A stretch of DNA of 64,000 nucleotides from Massospora cicadina (Eukaryota > Entomophthoromycota > Entomophthoromycetes > Entomophthorales > Entomophthoraceae): the NCBI GenBank assembly GCA_022478985.1, contig JAKSZP010017484.1:1-64000 (forward strand), written 5' to 3'. The notes below the pieces were generated by a model. That model did not search any database. It was given only the letters and a program-made list of their open reading frames with translations, and was not told where the DNA came from. The translations under genes were made by a program, and so were the position numbers. Below, piece after piece: positions 19,943 through 31,177 of this stretch. Position 1 is the stretch's first letter. Each line of letters starts with the position of its first letter.

Positions 19943-21362
19943 CACACTTTAGGTGCAAGGGGGTGGGCACCTGGGCCCACTAGCCTCCTCTAGACCCCCA
20001 TGGGCCTTCATGGCAGCGCAGGTGTTTGCAGCAACACTATCAGTGTTTTTGTTAATTTTTGCAGAAAAGTTTGCGTTGGCTTTTGCCTTCACTTTTTGTT
20101 TCCCTGACGTTGGACAAATTTTTTGTGGTACAGATGAGTTTGGTGCACCATCGAGTGGGGTAAAAAGTTTTTTTTCAGGTAGGTTGAAGATCAAGTCAGT
20201 TTTGACTGGAGCTTGGTTGCAAAGATCAGGAGAGTTCAAGTCACCCATCGGATCCTCAGATTGGGTGGCCCAATCAGTATGGGCTTCCCAATCTGATCGG
20301 TTGGTGGATTCCCAATTTGCTTCCGCTGTGAAGGTTTTGATATCCTCCTGGCGTTGGGAGTGTGGGATAGCAGTGGTGACTTTGGCCCGCTTCCTTGGCT
20401 GCGGCCCTGCAGGCCTGCTTGGCCTTCTTCCGCTCTTGCGGGGAAATAGGTTTTACCAGAAGGTAGCAGCCTTGTGCTCCCCACGGGAAAGCCTCTTTGG
20501 TGCTTATGGTTGGTTCATAGTGTGCCTCTCCGCTGACCATGGCTGCTGAGGGGTGCTCTTGAAATGTGACGCCCTCCTTGGTGGGGCATGCATGTGCCTT
20601 ATGGCCAAACGCATCACAGTGGGTGCAGATGGGGGGCGCTGTCCACAGTTACCCAGAAAGGGTGGGTGGTATGCCCTTTGATGTTAATAAAAGTGGAGTG
20701 CGGGATCTGGGTTAGGTCCTTCACGATCTCCTTGGTTGGGGTCAGAACTGCAATGGCTTTGCCAGTGCACAGGTGTGGCATCAGCGTAAAAAATTGCATT
20801 TTGAAAGACTGTATTTCACTTTAGATGGCGAGACCATCTTTCAGGTGTTGCTCCAAAATGTCACGTTCTACCATAGTAGGCAAGAAGTCAAATGTGAGGA
20901 AAATTTGGTTGGATTTTGTCCATCTAGTGCATTTTGTTTTGATGACTCATTGCCCTTTGGGGATGTTGATCACTACGCGCACTGCAGCAGCCTCATCTGC
21001 TGCCTCCTTGTTTTTGAAACCTAGGTCCAGCCAACTGCATGACATGGAATGAGGTGCGACATACACCGCGGTTGGGAAAAAGTGTGCACATCCCCACAAA
21101 ATTTTTCCCATAAAGCCATTTGTTGGATGTCCAGAAACACGCAGACTCCATATTCCACCAACAAAAGTGGCTGGGAATTTGGCGTATTGATGTACTGGTT
21201 GCATCGTGCTTGCCAAGCGAGGATTTCTGGGGAAATAGTGACTGCTGGTTTTTTGAAATTTTTTTTTATTCCGCCAGTTTCTCCGTGGCATTTTCAAACG
21301 TTTGAGGCCGCGGGCCTCCCACCTGCTCCTCTTACCTTACTTGCCCAACTGCTCCCTGACAT
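19940..21362 (-). pseudogene. LINE A copy 1 ORF1: CCHC RNA-binding protein, broken
   Basis: The ATG at 21362 matches the start used in copies 2 and 3. The segments 20947-21297, 20274-20540 and 19949-20248 are in different frames and together correspond to the longer ORF of copy 3 (59146-60135). The CCHC knuckle region falls near 20590-20640 and is frameshifted. The product would be a nucleic-acid-binding ORF1 protein. Confidence 0.83.
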
Positions 21363-21461
21363 GGGTGCAGACTAATCTCATCTATGAGATTTATCAAACT
21401 AGATTCAGACTTGTATTAAATGGGTTGCAAAAGTGATTGCAACGAGAAAGAAAAGTGTCCC

Positions 21462-22692
21462 CTCAATTCAGACTGATTACCATGACAATAACCTAGCAAA
21501 TAGGCTCAATTAACTGGGCATAAAGTTGACTATTTTATCAACGTATTGCCCTGTGATTGATTCCTAAATCAACTCTAAAAATCCCATGGATTAATAACAG
21601 CAATAAGATTGCCCCTAAAATTATTAAAATAAGTTTTCCACTTTTGGCGAAATTTTGTATGTTGATGCTCATAATTAGCATAATAGCATTTACAAAAGGA
21701 CAGCCTAAATGTAAATACCAAGTGCAAAAAGAGTTCTGCTAACGTCCAGATTAGGAGGACATTAATAAGCTTAAATCAAAGTGAATCCCTCAACAATCAT
21801 ATTTTTCCAGCTTTGTGAGAAAACTTGATAGCACTTACACAAGGACAGCAAAAATTTAATATACCTAGTGCTATCAAGAGTCTTCCAATATCCCAATTAG
21901 GGGTAAATCATTAAGCCTCATCAATGCCAACTTTTCCTAATAGCTGTACTTCATCAGCTGTATGATAGAATGGTAGAACTTGCACATGAACATCCAAAAT
22001 GGTAGACCCAAGTGCTATTGAGAGGCCAGCTGACGTCCTGATTAGGGGTGCATTTAGTTTACATTAATGCAAATTTTACCAGAAGCAGTATTTAATCAGC
22101 TTTATGAAACTCAAGTTAGAATGACCTTAAGACAATTTTTCACATTTGGGTTACATTTTTGTACCTGAAACCTTCCCAATTTTGAGGGTATTTTACCATC
22201 AATAATTCTAGTAAAAGGTCATGGTTGTATTAGTTCAAGGGCCAAACTGAGATGGAAAATATTTCTAAGTGGAAATTGTGCGCTTGAAGTGTGCGAGGAG
22301 AAGCCCTAGAGGTATAAATACTGGCGCCTGGCATAATGAAAAGATTAACAAATAAGATTATCAAAGCATATCTTCCACAATAATATATATATATTTATTA
22401 ATCTTTAACCTGGTGCTTATCATAGTCTGTTCTTTATGAGTGTTGACAAGCTGTTGAGTCAAAAACACCAGCTTGTAACTTTGCTTGCATCGGTTAAAAG
22501 TTCCTAAATCCAAAGAAAAAATTTAGCCTAAATTGGAGAAGGGTCAATTATATTAGATAATTTTAGTGAGCAACCAAATGTTTAATATACAGTAAGATAA
22601 TGGCTACAAATTGAGGATCCTTCAGCTGAACTTCTTCCTTATTTAAAGAGAAGGCTTTTATTAAACAAGCAAGCAATCCTCAGATTTGTTAA
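21462..22692 (+). repeat. solo LTR, family B, plus orientation
   Basis: This aligns with the reverse complement of the two LTRs of element B. Shared blocks include CCCTAGAGGTATAAATAC at 22308-22325 (TATA box), the preceding GAGTATTTT/GAGGGTATTTT block near 22180, and the end AAATTGAGGATC...TCCTCAGATTTGTTA near 22609-22692. No gag or pol follows in plus orientation, so it is a solo LTR. Its left edge was disrupted by LINE A copy 1. The ORF at 21557-21742 lies inside it and is spurious. Confidence 0.75.
22308..22325 (+). promoter_or_regulatory. TATA box of family-B LTR
   Basis: CCCTAGAGGTATAAATAC here is matched on the minus strand at about 31535-31552 and 39126-39143. Conservation across three diverged LTRs and the position in mid-LTR suggest the element promoter. 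Confidence 0.6.
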
Positions 22693-22876
22693 TAAGAAAG
22701 ATATGTAATTCTGGTGTATTAATAAGTGCAATCTATCATATCTTATATATAGGGGAATCTTGGATAAATTTTTAAAAGATTCTTTTTTGTATTTTTATGC
22801 TCTTTGTTAAGCTTAAAAGATATTGTTTTGACTAGGCTTCTATGTTCAGATTAATCAATACTATTTCTCTCCAGGT

Positions 22877-24334
22877 TTGAATAATGTGGTTTCCATTACA
22901 TTAAGACCAGTTTGGAATTCAAACACACATCACCCAATCCTAATAGTTTCCAGCTTGCATGAACATATGAATCTATCTTTAGTCAATTACTTTGGATTTA
23001 GTTTTACAATGGCTGATGCTAACCTGAGAACCCCTTGTATTGCTATCAGGCGTAACAGTGTAAAATTTGGGGAACATCCAATGTGCTTTAACTGCGTGGA
23101 ATTCTCATTCAGCACAAAGAAGGGGGTGAGGAAGGCAGCCGTCCCTTTCATGACCAGTGCAATTTGGCCCATGTGGCGGATAAGGAGTGGGTGTTGGCAT
23201 ACCCCCTCAATGTCGCCTCCTTTCCCTCCTACTTTACCACCCATGAGCTAGTACATTAGATTAGGGGGGTCTGCATGGAGGTGGCAGAGGTAAGAGCCGT
23301 TGCCAAAGGGAAAGTGGTGGCATTTATCCCTGGAAATGATTTCAAGTTCCACTGAAGAGGCCAAAAATTTTAAATGAATTGAGGTGCTGTGAAATTGAGC
23401 TGAAATTAGTCCTATCAGGTTCAAATCCCCATCAGGGTGTTTCCCTTTTCACCAAAAGAGTGAAGTCCAATCCCAGAGATATTGAAGGCGTCAAATCTAT
23501 ACAATATCAGTGAAAAACCCCCTTGTGGCCTGGCCATGAGCACAATCATTTGCCTTCCTGACAAAGGGATACAAATCTGCAAAGCACAATCACGTTGAGA
23601 GGGGAAATTTAGTGCAAAATTTGAGTGAGAGTAATTGGCGAGAAGAAGGTTGATTTGGAATCAAGATAATAATAGAACCTTGCTTCATTGGAATTGGCTG
23701 AGATCATGCTACCCTCTGTTAATGCAGCCCTCATTTATTTCCTAAGCCCTCCAATACTTAAGACAACCGTCCCTCACAGGTACAGTTGTCAGTCAATTAA
23801 AAGAAAGTTTGTTAATAAATAAATTTTCCTTCCAACCCAATTTTCCAGTTATAATTTTTACCACTTTCTGAAGCTGATGTTACCAAGTGCCATGGTCCTG
23901 AGGTTGTGCAATGACTGGTCCCTAGTGACCATCATCACTACACTGCTGCCTTCTCTCCTTGAATAGTATATTAAGTATTGTCCTTTTGGGGATGTCCCCC
24001 ATTTTTGGACGCCTTCTGGCGCCAAGGTGTACTTTTGATATTGGCAATTGTCTCTCCCTGTTGGGCGAGGTTCCATGACCTCTATATGCGCTCAACAACC
24101 CATATTACCTCAGAGAATTTGGGGCCCTCTGAGGTACCAAAGGAGTTAACCGCAGTAGAATATGCTGCCACTGGTGGCCAATTTTTGGTTACTGATAGGT
24201 ATGTGGTAACGGTGATCATCAGTCGCCTCCCCACAATCACTTCTCTTTCCGCCCACTACCAGGTCATATGGATGTCTTTCCACAGCATTCTGGGTTGCTT
24301 TTTGAGTGTTCACGCACCCCAACTGTCAGGATAA
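22877..24334 (+). pseudogene. plus-strand LINE relic: ORF1 knuckle region and endonuclease fragment
   Basis: At 23075-23130 the plus strand reads HPMCFNCVEF, a CCHC-type start with the distal half decayed. The next frame reads FHDQCNLAHVADKEWVLAYPLN, as in LINE ORF1 proteins. Around 24130-24334 it reads TGGQFLVTDRYVVTVIISRLP ... CFLSVHAPQ, which resembles the middle of an APE-type endonuclease (strand ending in VYAP). The order ORF1 then endonuclease fits a LINE of a third family, truncated before the RT. Confidence is moderate because every segment is degraded. Confidence 0.5.
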
Positions 24335-24608
24335 TCTCAATTTCAGTTAGCAGCTTCCATGACAAACAGTCAAAGTTATAGCTGACTGCCTTGTGGTCCT
24401 TACCTTTAAGGCAACCAACAGGGCATGAGAAGAACTTTTAAAATTCAGTCATGAGCCAGCATTGAAAATGATATGATTTAGCTTGAGTTTAAAAATATAA
24501 ATTTTTTTATATGCTTATCCCAAGGAAATAAAATCTAAATTTAAAATCAAACAATACTACAATGTCAAAATAATATAAGTATAAAATCATATAAAACTTA
24601 AGATAAAA
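24335..24608. other. AT-rich spacer, nothing recognised
   Basis: No coding or repeat signal before the LINE-tail insertions at 24622. Confidence 0.4.
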
Positions 24609-24621
24609 GTTAGGAATCCAG

Positions 24622-24670
24622 TACATTGATGAATCCCCCTCGGGTTGGGACCATCTAGTACTAAAAAAAA
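24622..24670 (+). mobile_element. 49-bp LINE B tail micro-insertion, first of two
   Basis: It is flanked by GTTAGGAATCCAG (24609-24621) and GTTAGAAATCCAG (24671-24683). The insert is the last ~41 bases of LINE B (from ACATTGATGAA to CTAGTACT) plus eight A's. It is homologous to the reverse complement of 7244-7290. Confidence 0.85.
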
Positions 24671-24683
24671 GTTAGAAATCCAG

Positions 24684-24730
24684 ACATCGATGAATCCCCC
24701 CTCAGGTTGGGACCATCTAGAACTAAAAAA
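24684..24730 (+). mobile_element. 47-bp LINE B tail micro-insertion, second of two
   Basis: It lies between GTTAGAAATCCAG (24671-24683) and GTTAGGAATCCAG (24731-24743), sharing the middle repeat with the first insertion. Both inserts start at the same LINE position, so this could be a second insertion into the duplicated site or a tandem duplication of the first unit. Confidence 0.8.
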
Positions 24731-24745
24731 GTTAGGAATCCAGCG

Positions 24746-25630
24746 TGCTGACAAAAGACTTGGATTCTTTTCTAGGTACGCCAAGACCCACAAGGGCAGC
24801 CATGGCCCACAAGGCAACACTGGTTTCAAAGGGCTCTTGGTGGGAGAGTTGAAGGGATTATTGGAAAGGCTCCAACTCAGGGAATTGTTGCCCATTTGTT
24901 TTTTTGCTTATTTAAATTAAAAAAAATGTGTTTTGATAAGTATAATTTATTTAACCTAAAACAGGAAACTAAGAAAAAACCTAAAACCCTACCATTAGCA
25001 GGGTGATGGGTCTTATGGTAGAATGGAGGTGAAGAGCTGATAAGCTGAACTATAGTAGGGGAATGATTTCTGATTTCAATTAATTAATGTTTCTATTCAC
25101 AATTTCGACTTAATAGTATTGGGCAATGGTTCCAAGCTATTCTGGGGAAAGTTTCTCAACTTCCAAATGTATCATTTTGTTTTTAATTTTAGAATTGGGG
25201 TGTTGGACTCAATCTCCATCTCTAACCCTTTCTTTTTGACTTTATGCTCGATTTTGACTTGCTAGGTAAGTTTTACTTACCCAGATTGGCTTCTGGTTGA
25301 GCCACTTGTTGGGTGCAGGAAATGAGAACCACTTTGGAGAGTTTCTTGAATTGTTCAATTTTTTCACAATTTTCTTGTTCCTTTAAATAAAAACTTACAT
25401 ACCTTAACACTAGGATGGTTTTGGGTTAGGAGTAGTTGTTGGAAAGGATGTGGCAGTCAGGGAGGGCAACAGCCGCCCATCTCTTGTCTAGAGTATGCCT
25501 TAGGTCAGATCTCTTGGGTGAGAGGTAATTCCCTAGGGTTTAAACCTTTTCTTGGTTCTAAAGGGGTACATGCCCTATCCAGCTTAGTAGCAGGAGCTAA
25601 GGCCCTTAAATTACCCAACCTAAAAGGACA
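24746..25630 (-). repeat. left (3') LTR of element C
   Basis: It shares long blocks with 30140-31020: (G/T)TACGCCAAGA near its start, AGAGCTGATAAGCTGAACTA, TTCCAAATGTA(T/C)CATTTTGTTTTT, and TACATGCCC near the end. Ends TGCTGACA...AAGGACA are a weak TG...CA pair. A pyrimidine-rich stretch at 25631-25646 on plus (purine on minus) fits a polypurine tract. Confidence 0.78.
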
Positions 25631-25747
25631 AGGTTTATCCCCCTCAGGGGCACCAATTAAAATGTAATTCTTATGTGGGATTGGGATTTTGATGGATGCA
25701 ATTGTAGCCTTCTTGGTGGGTAAGGTGAAGGTATCTCAGGGTTGGCC

Positions 25748-26011
25748 TTATGAAACTTGGCAACTAACTCTTGACATTTTTACAATCTTTAAAGGGAACC
25801 CAACTGTCTTAATAAAATAATTTTTTTTCAAGATACTAGGTACCGAAAACCTCATTTTGACCATTTGAGAGTTCAAGATTTGCTCTAATTTAAACTTTGG
25901 TGCACCCTCAACCATGATGGGCTTTACCTCCACAGGCTTCCGTCCTTTAAATGAAGACAGAGGAAATTGTGAATCTTCCAGTGTGAGGGAAGTTTTAAGT
26001 GGAAGGATCAT
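25748..26011 (-). pseudogene. element C integrase C-terminus with chromodomain-like segment
   Basis: The minus ORF contains EGAPKFKLEQILNSQ followed by NYFIKTVGFPLK. This parallels the chromodomain core (acidic-hydrophobic start, then Y-x-V-K-W-x-G-Y/F-P), with the conserved Trp replaced by Thr. Chromodomains of chromoviruses steer integration to modified histones; this copy lacks a key aromatic residue and is decayed. The identification rests on motif spacing only. Confidence 0.6.
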
Positions 26012-26052
26012 TTATTTAACACCTTGGAAATGGGGAAGACGCTTGCACGCCT

Positions 26053-27150
26053 TCAAGCTAACTTATGGCATGGCACCTTGAGGTGCAAATTCTTGGTAAC
26101 CATCATAACCAAATCACCTTCTTGATAGTTATGACCCTCACATTGTTTCTTGTATGAAAATCGCTTGCCGTCTTTGATGGATTTAGTAATCTGGCTTTGA
26201 ACCTGTTGGTGAGCCTTATGGATGTGGGTGACAAAGAGATCTGCAGCAAGAATGTTACCACGCGCTTGTGGCCCAATGTTGAGCTCATGATAGTACCCCA
26301 AATTGGTATACATAGGTGACATCCCTGTTGATGAATGGAGATAGTTGTTGTATGCAAATTTGGGACATATGGAGTTCCACTGCTCATGTGTCCTGAGAAG
26401 CAGTCGTGTATCATCTAAGATACTGCTCTAAGGACTGGTTAGTGCGCTCCATTTGGTCATCTGACTAGGGGTGATAAGCTGAAGATCTGCATTGCTTAAT
26501 TTTAAACATTTCAAAAAAAGCCTCCCAGAATTGCGATGTAAACTGAAGACCCTTATCACTGATTACTTTCTGGAGAGCCCTAAATAAGGCAAAAACATAT
26601 GCCACAAATAGCCGTGACATGTCCTCTGCTGTAGTAGTTGTCATACAGGGGATAACAATAGCGTATTTTTAAAGCGCTCTAACACCATAATGATTGCTTC
26701 ATACCCACAGGAGTTAGGTAAAATTGCAATATCGTCCACTGACAATGACGTACATGGTTCCTTTGCTTATTGAAGAGGGTAAAGGAGGCCGTTCCTCCAT
26801 GTTCTTTCTGACTTAGATCAAGCGCAGATCAGCATTGCTTAATCCAGGTGGTAACCTCCTTCAACACTCCATTCCATAATTACCTTTGTTTGATGAGGTT
26901 AATGCATTTTTTAGCGCCAGGATGCCTCATGTTCATAGATCTTGATGTTCCTTATGACATGGGAACGCAGCTTAGAGGGAACTCATTTCTTGTCGTGAAA
27001 ATATTACCATATCCTTTTTGGGAATACCATTCAGAAGGGGCTTTAACATCATCAGTGTTCGCCAGGAGGTCTCGTCCTTCATGATCAGTAGACTGGGATC
27101 CTAAAGCATAATCCAGGCAGGAATCATAATTGACAATAGTTACCTGGAAT
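26053..27150 (-). pseudogene. element C integrase
   Basis: Near 26415-26465 the minus strand reads SDDQMERTNQSLEQYLR, the chromovirus signature around the catalytic Glu. It is followed by a 26053-26322 ORF with YHELNIGPQARGN...YQEGDLVMM...LKVPCHKLA, the integrase C-terminal region leading to the GPY/F module. The zinc and core domains at higher coordinates are scattered over frames. Confidence 0.82.
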
Positions 27151-27429
27151 GGTTAAGATGTAATATTTTAGCAAATGACTCAGACACATTATCAGGGATA
27201 ACATCGTACAGGGGAGGAACTTCATTGGCAGGGGGCTACAGGCTCCAAAGGAGTATCAGAGGTACTTTGGATGTGGACCTACGTTATTTGGCTTTGGCTT
27301 TTATTTTTAGGTTTGAGTTTGGGTTAAGGCTTAGTGTTGGTGTGGGGGATGTAATCACAGCAATAGCTGGATGTGACGGAGAAATGAACTGTTCAGGAAT
27401 ATTCTCTGTGACTAATTTTGAGTCTGTAT

Positions 27430-28000
27430 CTACATTAGGGCCAATTTTGGTGCACGGCTCAAGATATCAGGTAAAATATGAGTGGCTTCTTTGACAAACT
27501 TGTACTTAAGTTCCATTCTCAGAAGTTCATGATGAGTTCTGGTCTTCATGCTATCCAGTTTCTGAGGTTTGAAATAACAGGTGAGCGACTTGTGGTCTGG
27601 GCGCACTACCACTATGTGTTTACCCCTGTAACAGGTACCGCCAATGCATCAGGGACCACGAAACTTTCGCCAACTCTTTATCATAAATAGCCAAAACTCG
27701 CTCAGTGGCGCTAAACATCCTTGAGAAGTAAGCCACAGGGTTCTCAAGTCCCTCATGTTTCTTCAGAAGTATAATACCAACTGCAGTGTCAAAACCGTAG
27801 CATGACGCAATAAATAGCTTATTATCATCAGTATGAAATTATAGGGGTAGTTTTGATTACCTCCGTTAATGTCTCAAAAGCCTGCTGGAATTCTGAAGTT
27901 CAGACAAATGATCCGTAATTACCTGTGAGGGGGTGAAGTGGTGAGGCAAGCATTGAGATGGCTGGTTAGAATTTATTAAAAAATATAGTATATCTTAAAA
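27430..28000 (-). pseudogene. element C RNase H
   Basis: The ORF at 27430-27612 reads VVRPDHKSLTCYF ... KEATHILPDILSRAPK, matching the terminal part of Ty3/gypsy RNase H (D-H-K-S/A-L and N-x-L-P-D-x-L-S-R). The N-terminal half at 27612-28000 is frameshifted. Confidence 0.8.
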
Positions 28001-28059
28001 GCTCTGAAGTAGTTTCTGTGTCACTGGAGTAGGCCATGGGCGAATAGCATCCTGCTTAG

Positions 28060-28800
28060 AAGGCGCCATGGTATGACCATCTTTTATAATCAGATTTACT
28101 AGGGATTAGACTTAATCCTTAAAGAGCTTGCAATTGGATGGCTTAGCAATCAGACCATTTTTCTGGTGGGTTGCAATCACTGCTACCAAATCCTTGCTGT
28201 GTTGTTCAGCATTAGATGACTGGATCAAGATTTCATCCCCATAAATAAGCGTACTGGAGAATCTGAGATCCCCCAAGGCATCATCTATTTAGTACTGGAA
28301 AACTTCTGGGGCATTTTTCAGACTATAGGCATAACTTTAAACTGGTAAATGCCATATCAGGTGCAAGTTGCAGTCAGCCACTCCTGGCTAGACTGACCCA
28401 AACCTGATGGAAAGAATTCACTAGATCAAGCAAGGAGAATGCCTTTGATTTAAAAGTTGCCTGGGAAATCACTGCCTCCAAGAGAAAAGAGTAGAGGTCA
28501 GAAACTTTCAAATTATCAATGTCCATATTTCACTCATGGTCCAAAGTATCATCAGGATTCTGGCAAAGGCTACAGGAAAGGACATAAGAGAGATTTTTTT
28601 GACCATCCACCCCTTCAGCAACCTGTCATCAGTCCACGTACCTAAAGCCTGGATTTCTGAAGCTGTGTAGCGATATAAATGATAGTTGAATTTTTACCAG
28701 GTCCACTATTAACTAGAAATCAAGTCAAAGTCTGAGTGACTGAGCAGCTTCTTGGACTTTCCATACCAAAAACTGACTTAAATGAAGCTATTTAAGAAAC
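28060..28800 (-). pseudogene. element C reverse transcriptase
   Basis: The minus strand around 28130-28350 reads LKNAPEVFQY, then LIYGDEILIQSSNAEQH, then NGLIAKPSNCKLF. This is the Ty3/gypsy RT palm (usually L-x-N-A-P-x-x-F-Q, Y-x-D-D, and the K-C-x-F tail). The active-site box at 28229-28250 is YGDE, so the second Asp is Glu. A 23-bp LINE-tail insertion sits at 28811-28833, in or near the N-terminal side. Confidence 0.82.
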
Positions 28801-28810
28801 AAAATAGGCA

Positions 28811-28833
28811 ATTGGGACCTTCTAGTAATAAAA
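28811..28833 (+). mobile_element. 23-bp LINE B tail micro-insertion
   Basis: AAGAAACAAAATAGGCA occurs at 28794-28810 and 28834-28850. Between them is ATTGGGACCTTCTAGTAAT plus A's, a slightly diverged LINE B 3' end. Confidence 0.8.
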
Positions 28834-29183
28834 AAGAAACAAAATAGGCAGCTAAGGTACAATCTCTGTAGAGTAACCCATAGTTGCTGCTATCATGCTT
28901 CCTGCAGCTAATATGGGAAGAAGGGGATTTCACCTGAGCGAACATTAGAGATAAAGCTAGAATATTCCAGTCCAAGTCAATACCCACTTACTGGCGGCGC
29001 CACCATCCTACCCAAAATAGCTGGATGAAGAAATTTTAGGATCGCTGAAAGGTAGGATACTAAACATATTTATGGGCAACATTGCGTAATGGTTCAAAAA
29101 GAGGAAGTTTGAGCATAGGAATACAAGATGCCTCAAAATTGTGGAACATGGGTAAGTGCAAGATATAAAGCTCGCACCACATT

Positions 29184-29217
29184 AAGATCAATGAAGTTCC
29201 CTGTGGCTCTAGTGTCT
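29184..29217 (-). pseudogene. element C aspartic protease motif
   Basis: The minus strand reads VDTRATGNFIDL, matching the D-T/S-G-A-T-x-N-F-I-D active-site region of chromovirus proteases with the catalytic-triplet Gly replaced by Arg. The remainder of the protease is not readable in one frame. Confidence 0.7.
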
Positions 29218-29229
29218 ACCAAGGCAGTG

Positions 29230-30122
29230 AACGTTTACATTGCGTTGCTCTACTGAAATAGAAAGGAAAATAAAAAGTAAGACTAGATTAAAATTTAATC
29301 AACTCATCAGCGGAACAAAGAGTTGAGCTGGACTTCTTAACCTTGGAGGATTTGCACACCTTGGTGAACCTGTTGATGAATTGAGATGGCATAGCAGCGT
29401 CCCAGGCATAAGAAAAAGGTTCAGACTCAGGATTTTAAGGGTCAGATAATGACTGCACCATTAAAATATCATCTTAAACTGAAACTATGCAACGCCTTTC
29501 TTACACCTGAAGGACAAGTGATATGTGGTAGGAATTGATAGCTGGAGCTGCAGGGCTTATGGAAATTGCAACCATCACCAAAGAGTCATTTGAGAATCTT
29601 TGGGAGGGGAAAATGCTTCAATGTGGGACTGGTCCAAATGAACCACTATAGCCCTTTCAGACCCCTGAGAGGGGTAGTTTAAGCCTCAGTGTTATAACTT
29701 AGGCCCGTGTTGTAAATATGTAACCATATATTATTGTAATCTATCACACTTTGTGCACTTACCGGGGAAATTGGTGCAATAGTCAAGAGCGTGGGGTTCA
29801 TTTTTTCTTCAAAGACATTCACCACTCTTTCGCTTGTTTCTACCCTGTTGTCAAATAATAACACCTTTCTGTGGCCTAATGAGAGCAAACTAGGGGATCC
29901 ACAAACTCTGGCTTTTTACAATAAATTGAGAGTAAAAAAGAGATTGTGGGCTGTGCTGCAAAATTTGTAGAATCTGCTGTATAATATAATAAGAGTATTC
30001 CGCGGACAAAAGCTAAAGAGCACTCATAAAAAGAAAAAAGTCCTTGTTTGGTGGCAGAGTCATTCAAAGTCATATGATTTTGAACCAACAATTGCACCTT
30101 TTTATTTTTTAGTTTAGGTTAT
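29230..30122 (-). pseudogene. element C gag region, highly decayed
   Basis: The expected gag interval lies between the protease motif and the primer-binding site. Short open stretches (29679-29888, 29876-30097) show no diagnostic motif. The interval is only about 0.9 kb, so gag may be partly deleted. Confidence 0.4.
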
Positions 30123-30135
30123 GATGTTAGTACCA
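30123..30135 (-). promoter_or_regulatory. primer-binding-like site of element C
   Basis: On the minus strand TGGTACTAACATC starts four bases inside the right LTR boundary at 30140. It differs from the family A and B site, which supports a distinct lineage. Confidence 0.6.
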
Positions 30136-30139
30136 AGCG

Positions 30140-31020
30140 TGATAAGTAAAGAACTGGCTTCCTTCATGGGTACGCCAAGAACCACAAGTGAAGCCATGGT
30201 CCTCAAGGCAAAGAAGGTTTCAAAGAGCTCCAGGTGGGCGCGTTGGAGTGGGTGTTGGAAAAGGTTCTAACCAATGTAATAGTTGCCCATTTTTTGTTTT
30301 GCTTACCAGAAAAAGATGTGTTTTAATATATAATTTATATAAATTAAACAGGAAACTTTAAGAAAAAGAATAGCCCAACACCCTAACAGCAGCAGGGTGC
30401 TGAGTCTTATGATGGGAAGGAGGGGGAGAGCTGATAAGCTGAACTACAATAGTGGGAATAATTCTGATTTAAATCAATTATTTTATGGTTTTTATCCCAA
30501 TTTTCCCTTGATAGTATTGGCAAATGGTTCTAAGCTATTCTGGGGACAGTTTCTCAACTTCCAAATGTACCATTTTGTTTTTAATTTTAGAAATGGGTTG
30601 TTGGGTTAATTCCCATTTTCAACCCTTCCTTTTTAACTTTTTTTGAGTTTAAATTTATAGTTATGTTTTTCCTACCAAGATTGGCTTCTGGTTAAGCCCT
30701 TTGTTGGGGGCAGGAAATGAGAACCACTGTGGAGAGTTTTGATTTGCTTAATGCCTTCAAAATTTTCTTGATTTTCATTAAATATAAACTTACATATTTT
30801 GATACTAGGATGGGTTTGGGTTGGGGGTAGGTGTGGGAAGGAATGTGACAAACAGGGTTGGGAGGCAGCCACCCATCTCCATCCAGGGTTTTCACAAATT
30901 AGATACTTGGGTGAGGTAATGCTCTAGGTTTTAAACCTTCTTTGATTTTAAAGGTGTACATGCCCTTAAGAAGCTTAAGTGTTTGGGCTAATACCCTTAC
31001 ATCTGAGATCAGATCAAACA
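30140..31020 (-). repeat. right (5') LTR of element C
   Basis: Direct repeat of 24746-25630 at nearly the same length (881 versus 885 bp). ORFs inside it (30397-30609, 30672-30895) are spurious. A related LTR fragment occurs at 47690-47865. Confidence 0.78.
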
Positions 31021-31177
31021 TGTGGCATTTTTAGATTTTTTAGCTTTTCATAATTTTGTTACTAAGCATTCTCCATCATTTAAAAAACGGTAAATCATGC
31101 TAGATTAACTAGCTTATTTTTATCAATTCTGCTATACAGTAAAAAAATATAAACTACGCTTATTTTTTATTAATTTC

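Larger units (their letters stand above)
16182..21461 (-). mobile_element. LINE A copy 1, near full length (5.28 kb)
   Basis: This is an L1-like non-LTR element on the minus strand. Target duplication: CTCAATCCAGACTGATT at 16165-16181 and CTCAATTCAGACTGATT at 21462-21478, one mismatch in 17. The 3' end (low coordinates) is not poly(A) but AAATTT-type repeats after AATAAATTT. The 5' UTR is about 100 bp. The copy is closer to copy 3 than to copy 2, judged from the 3' UTR and ORF2. It landed at the start of a plus-strand family-B LTR. Confidence 0.93.
24746..31020 (-). mobile_element. element C: complete but decayed Ty3/gypsy chromovirus
   Basis: Two direct repeats of about 0.88 kb (24746-25630 and 30140-31020) bracket a minus-strand protease-RT-RNase H-integrase-chromodomain region. 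A primer-binding-like site lies inside the right LTR. The integrase motif QMERTNQSLEQYLR and a chromodomain-like C-terminus place it with chromoviruses (Chromoviridae branch of Metaviridae). No clear target duplication was found at the outer ends. LTR divergence by eye is substantial, so the insertion is old. Confidence 0.83.

Noticed and set aside
22387..22397. TATATATATATAT stretch as a promoter
   Set aside because: It lies downstream of the better supported and conserved LTR TATA box and is simple low-complexity sequence.
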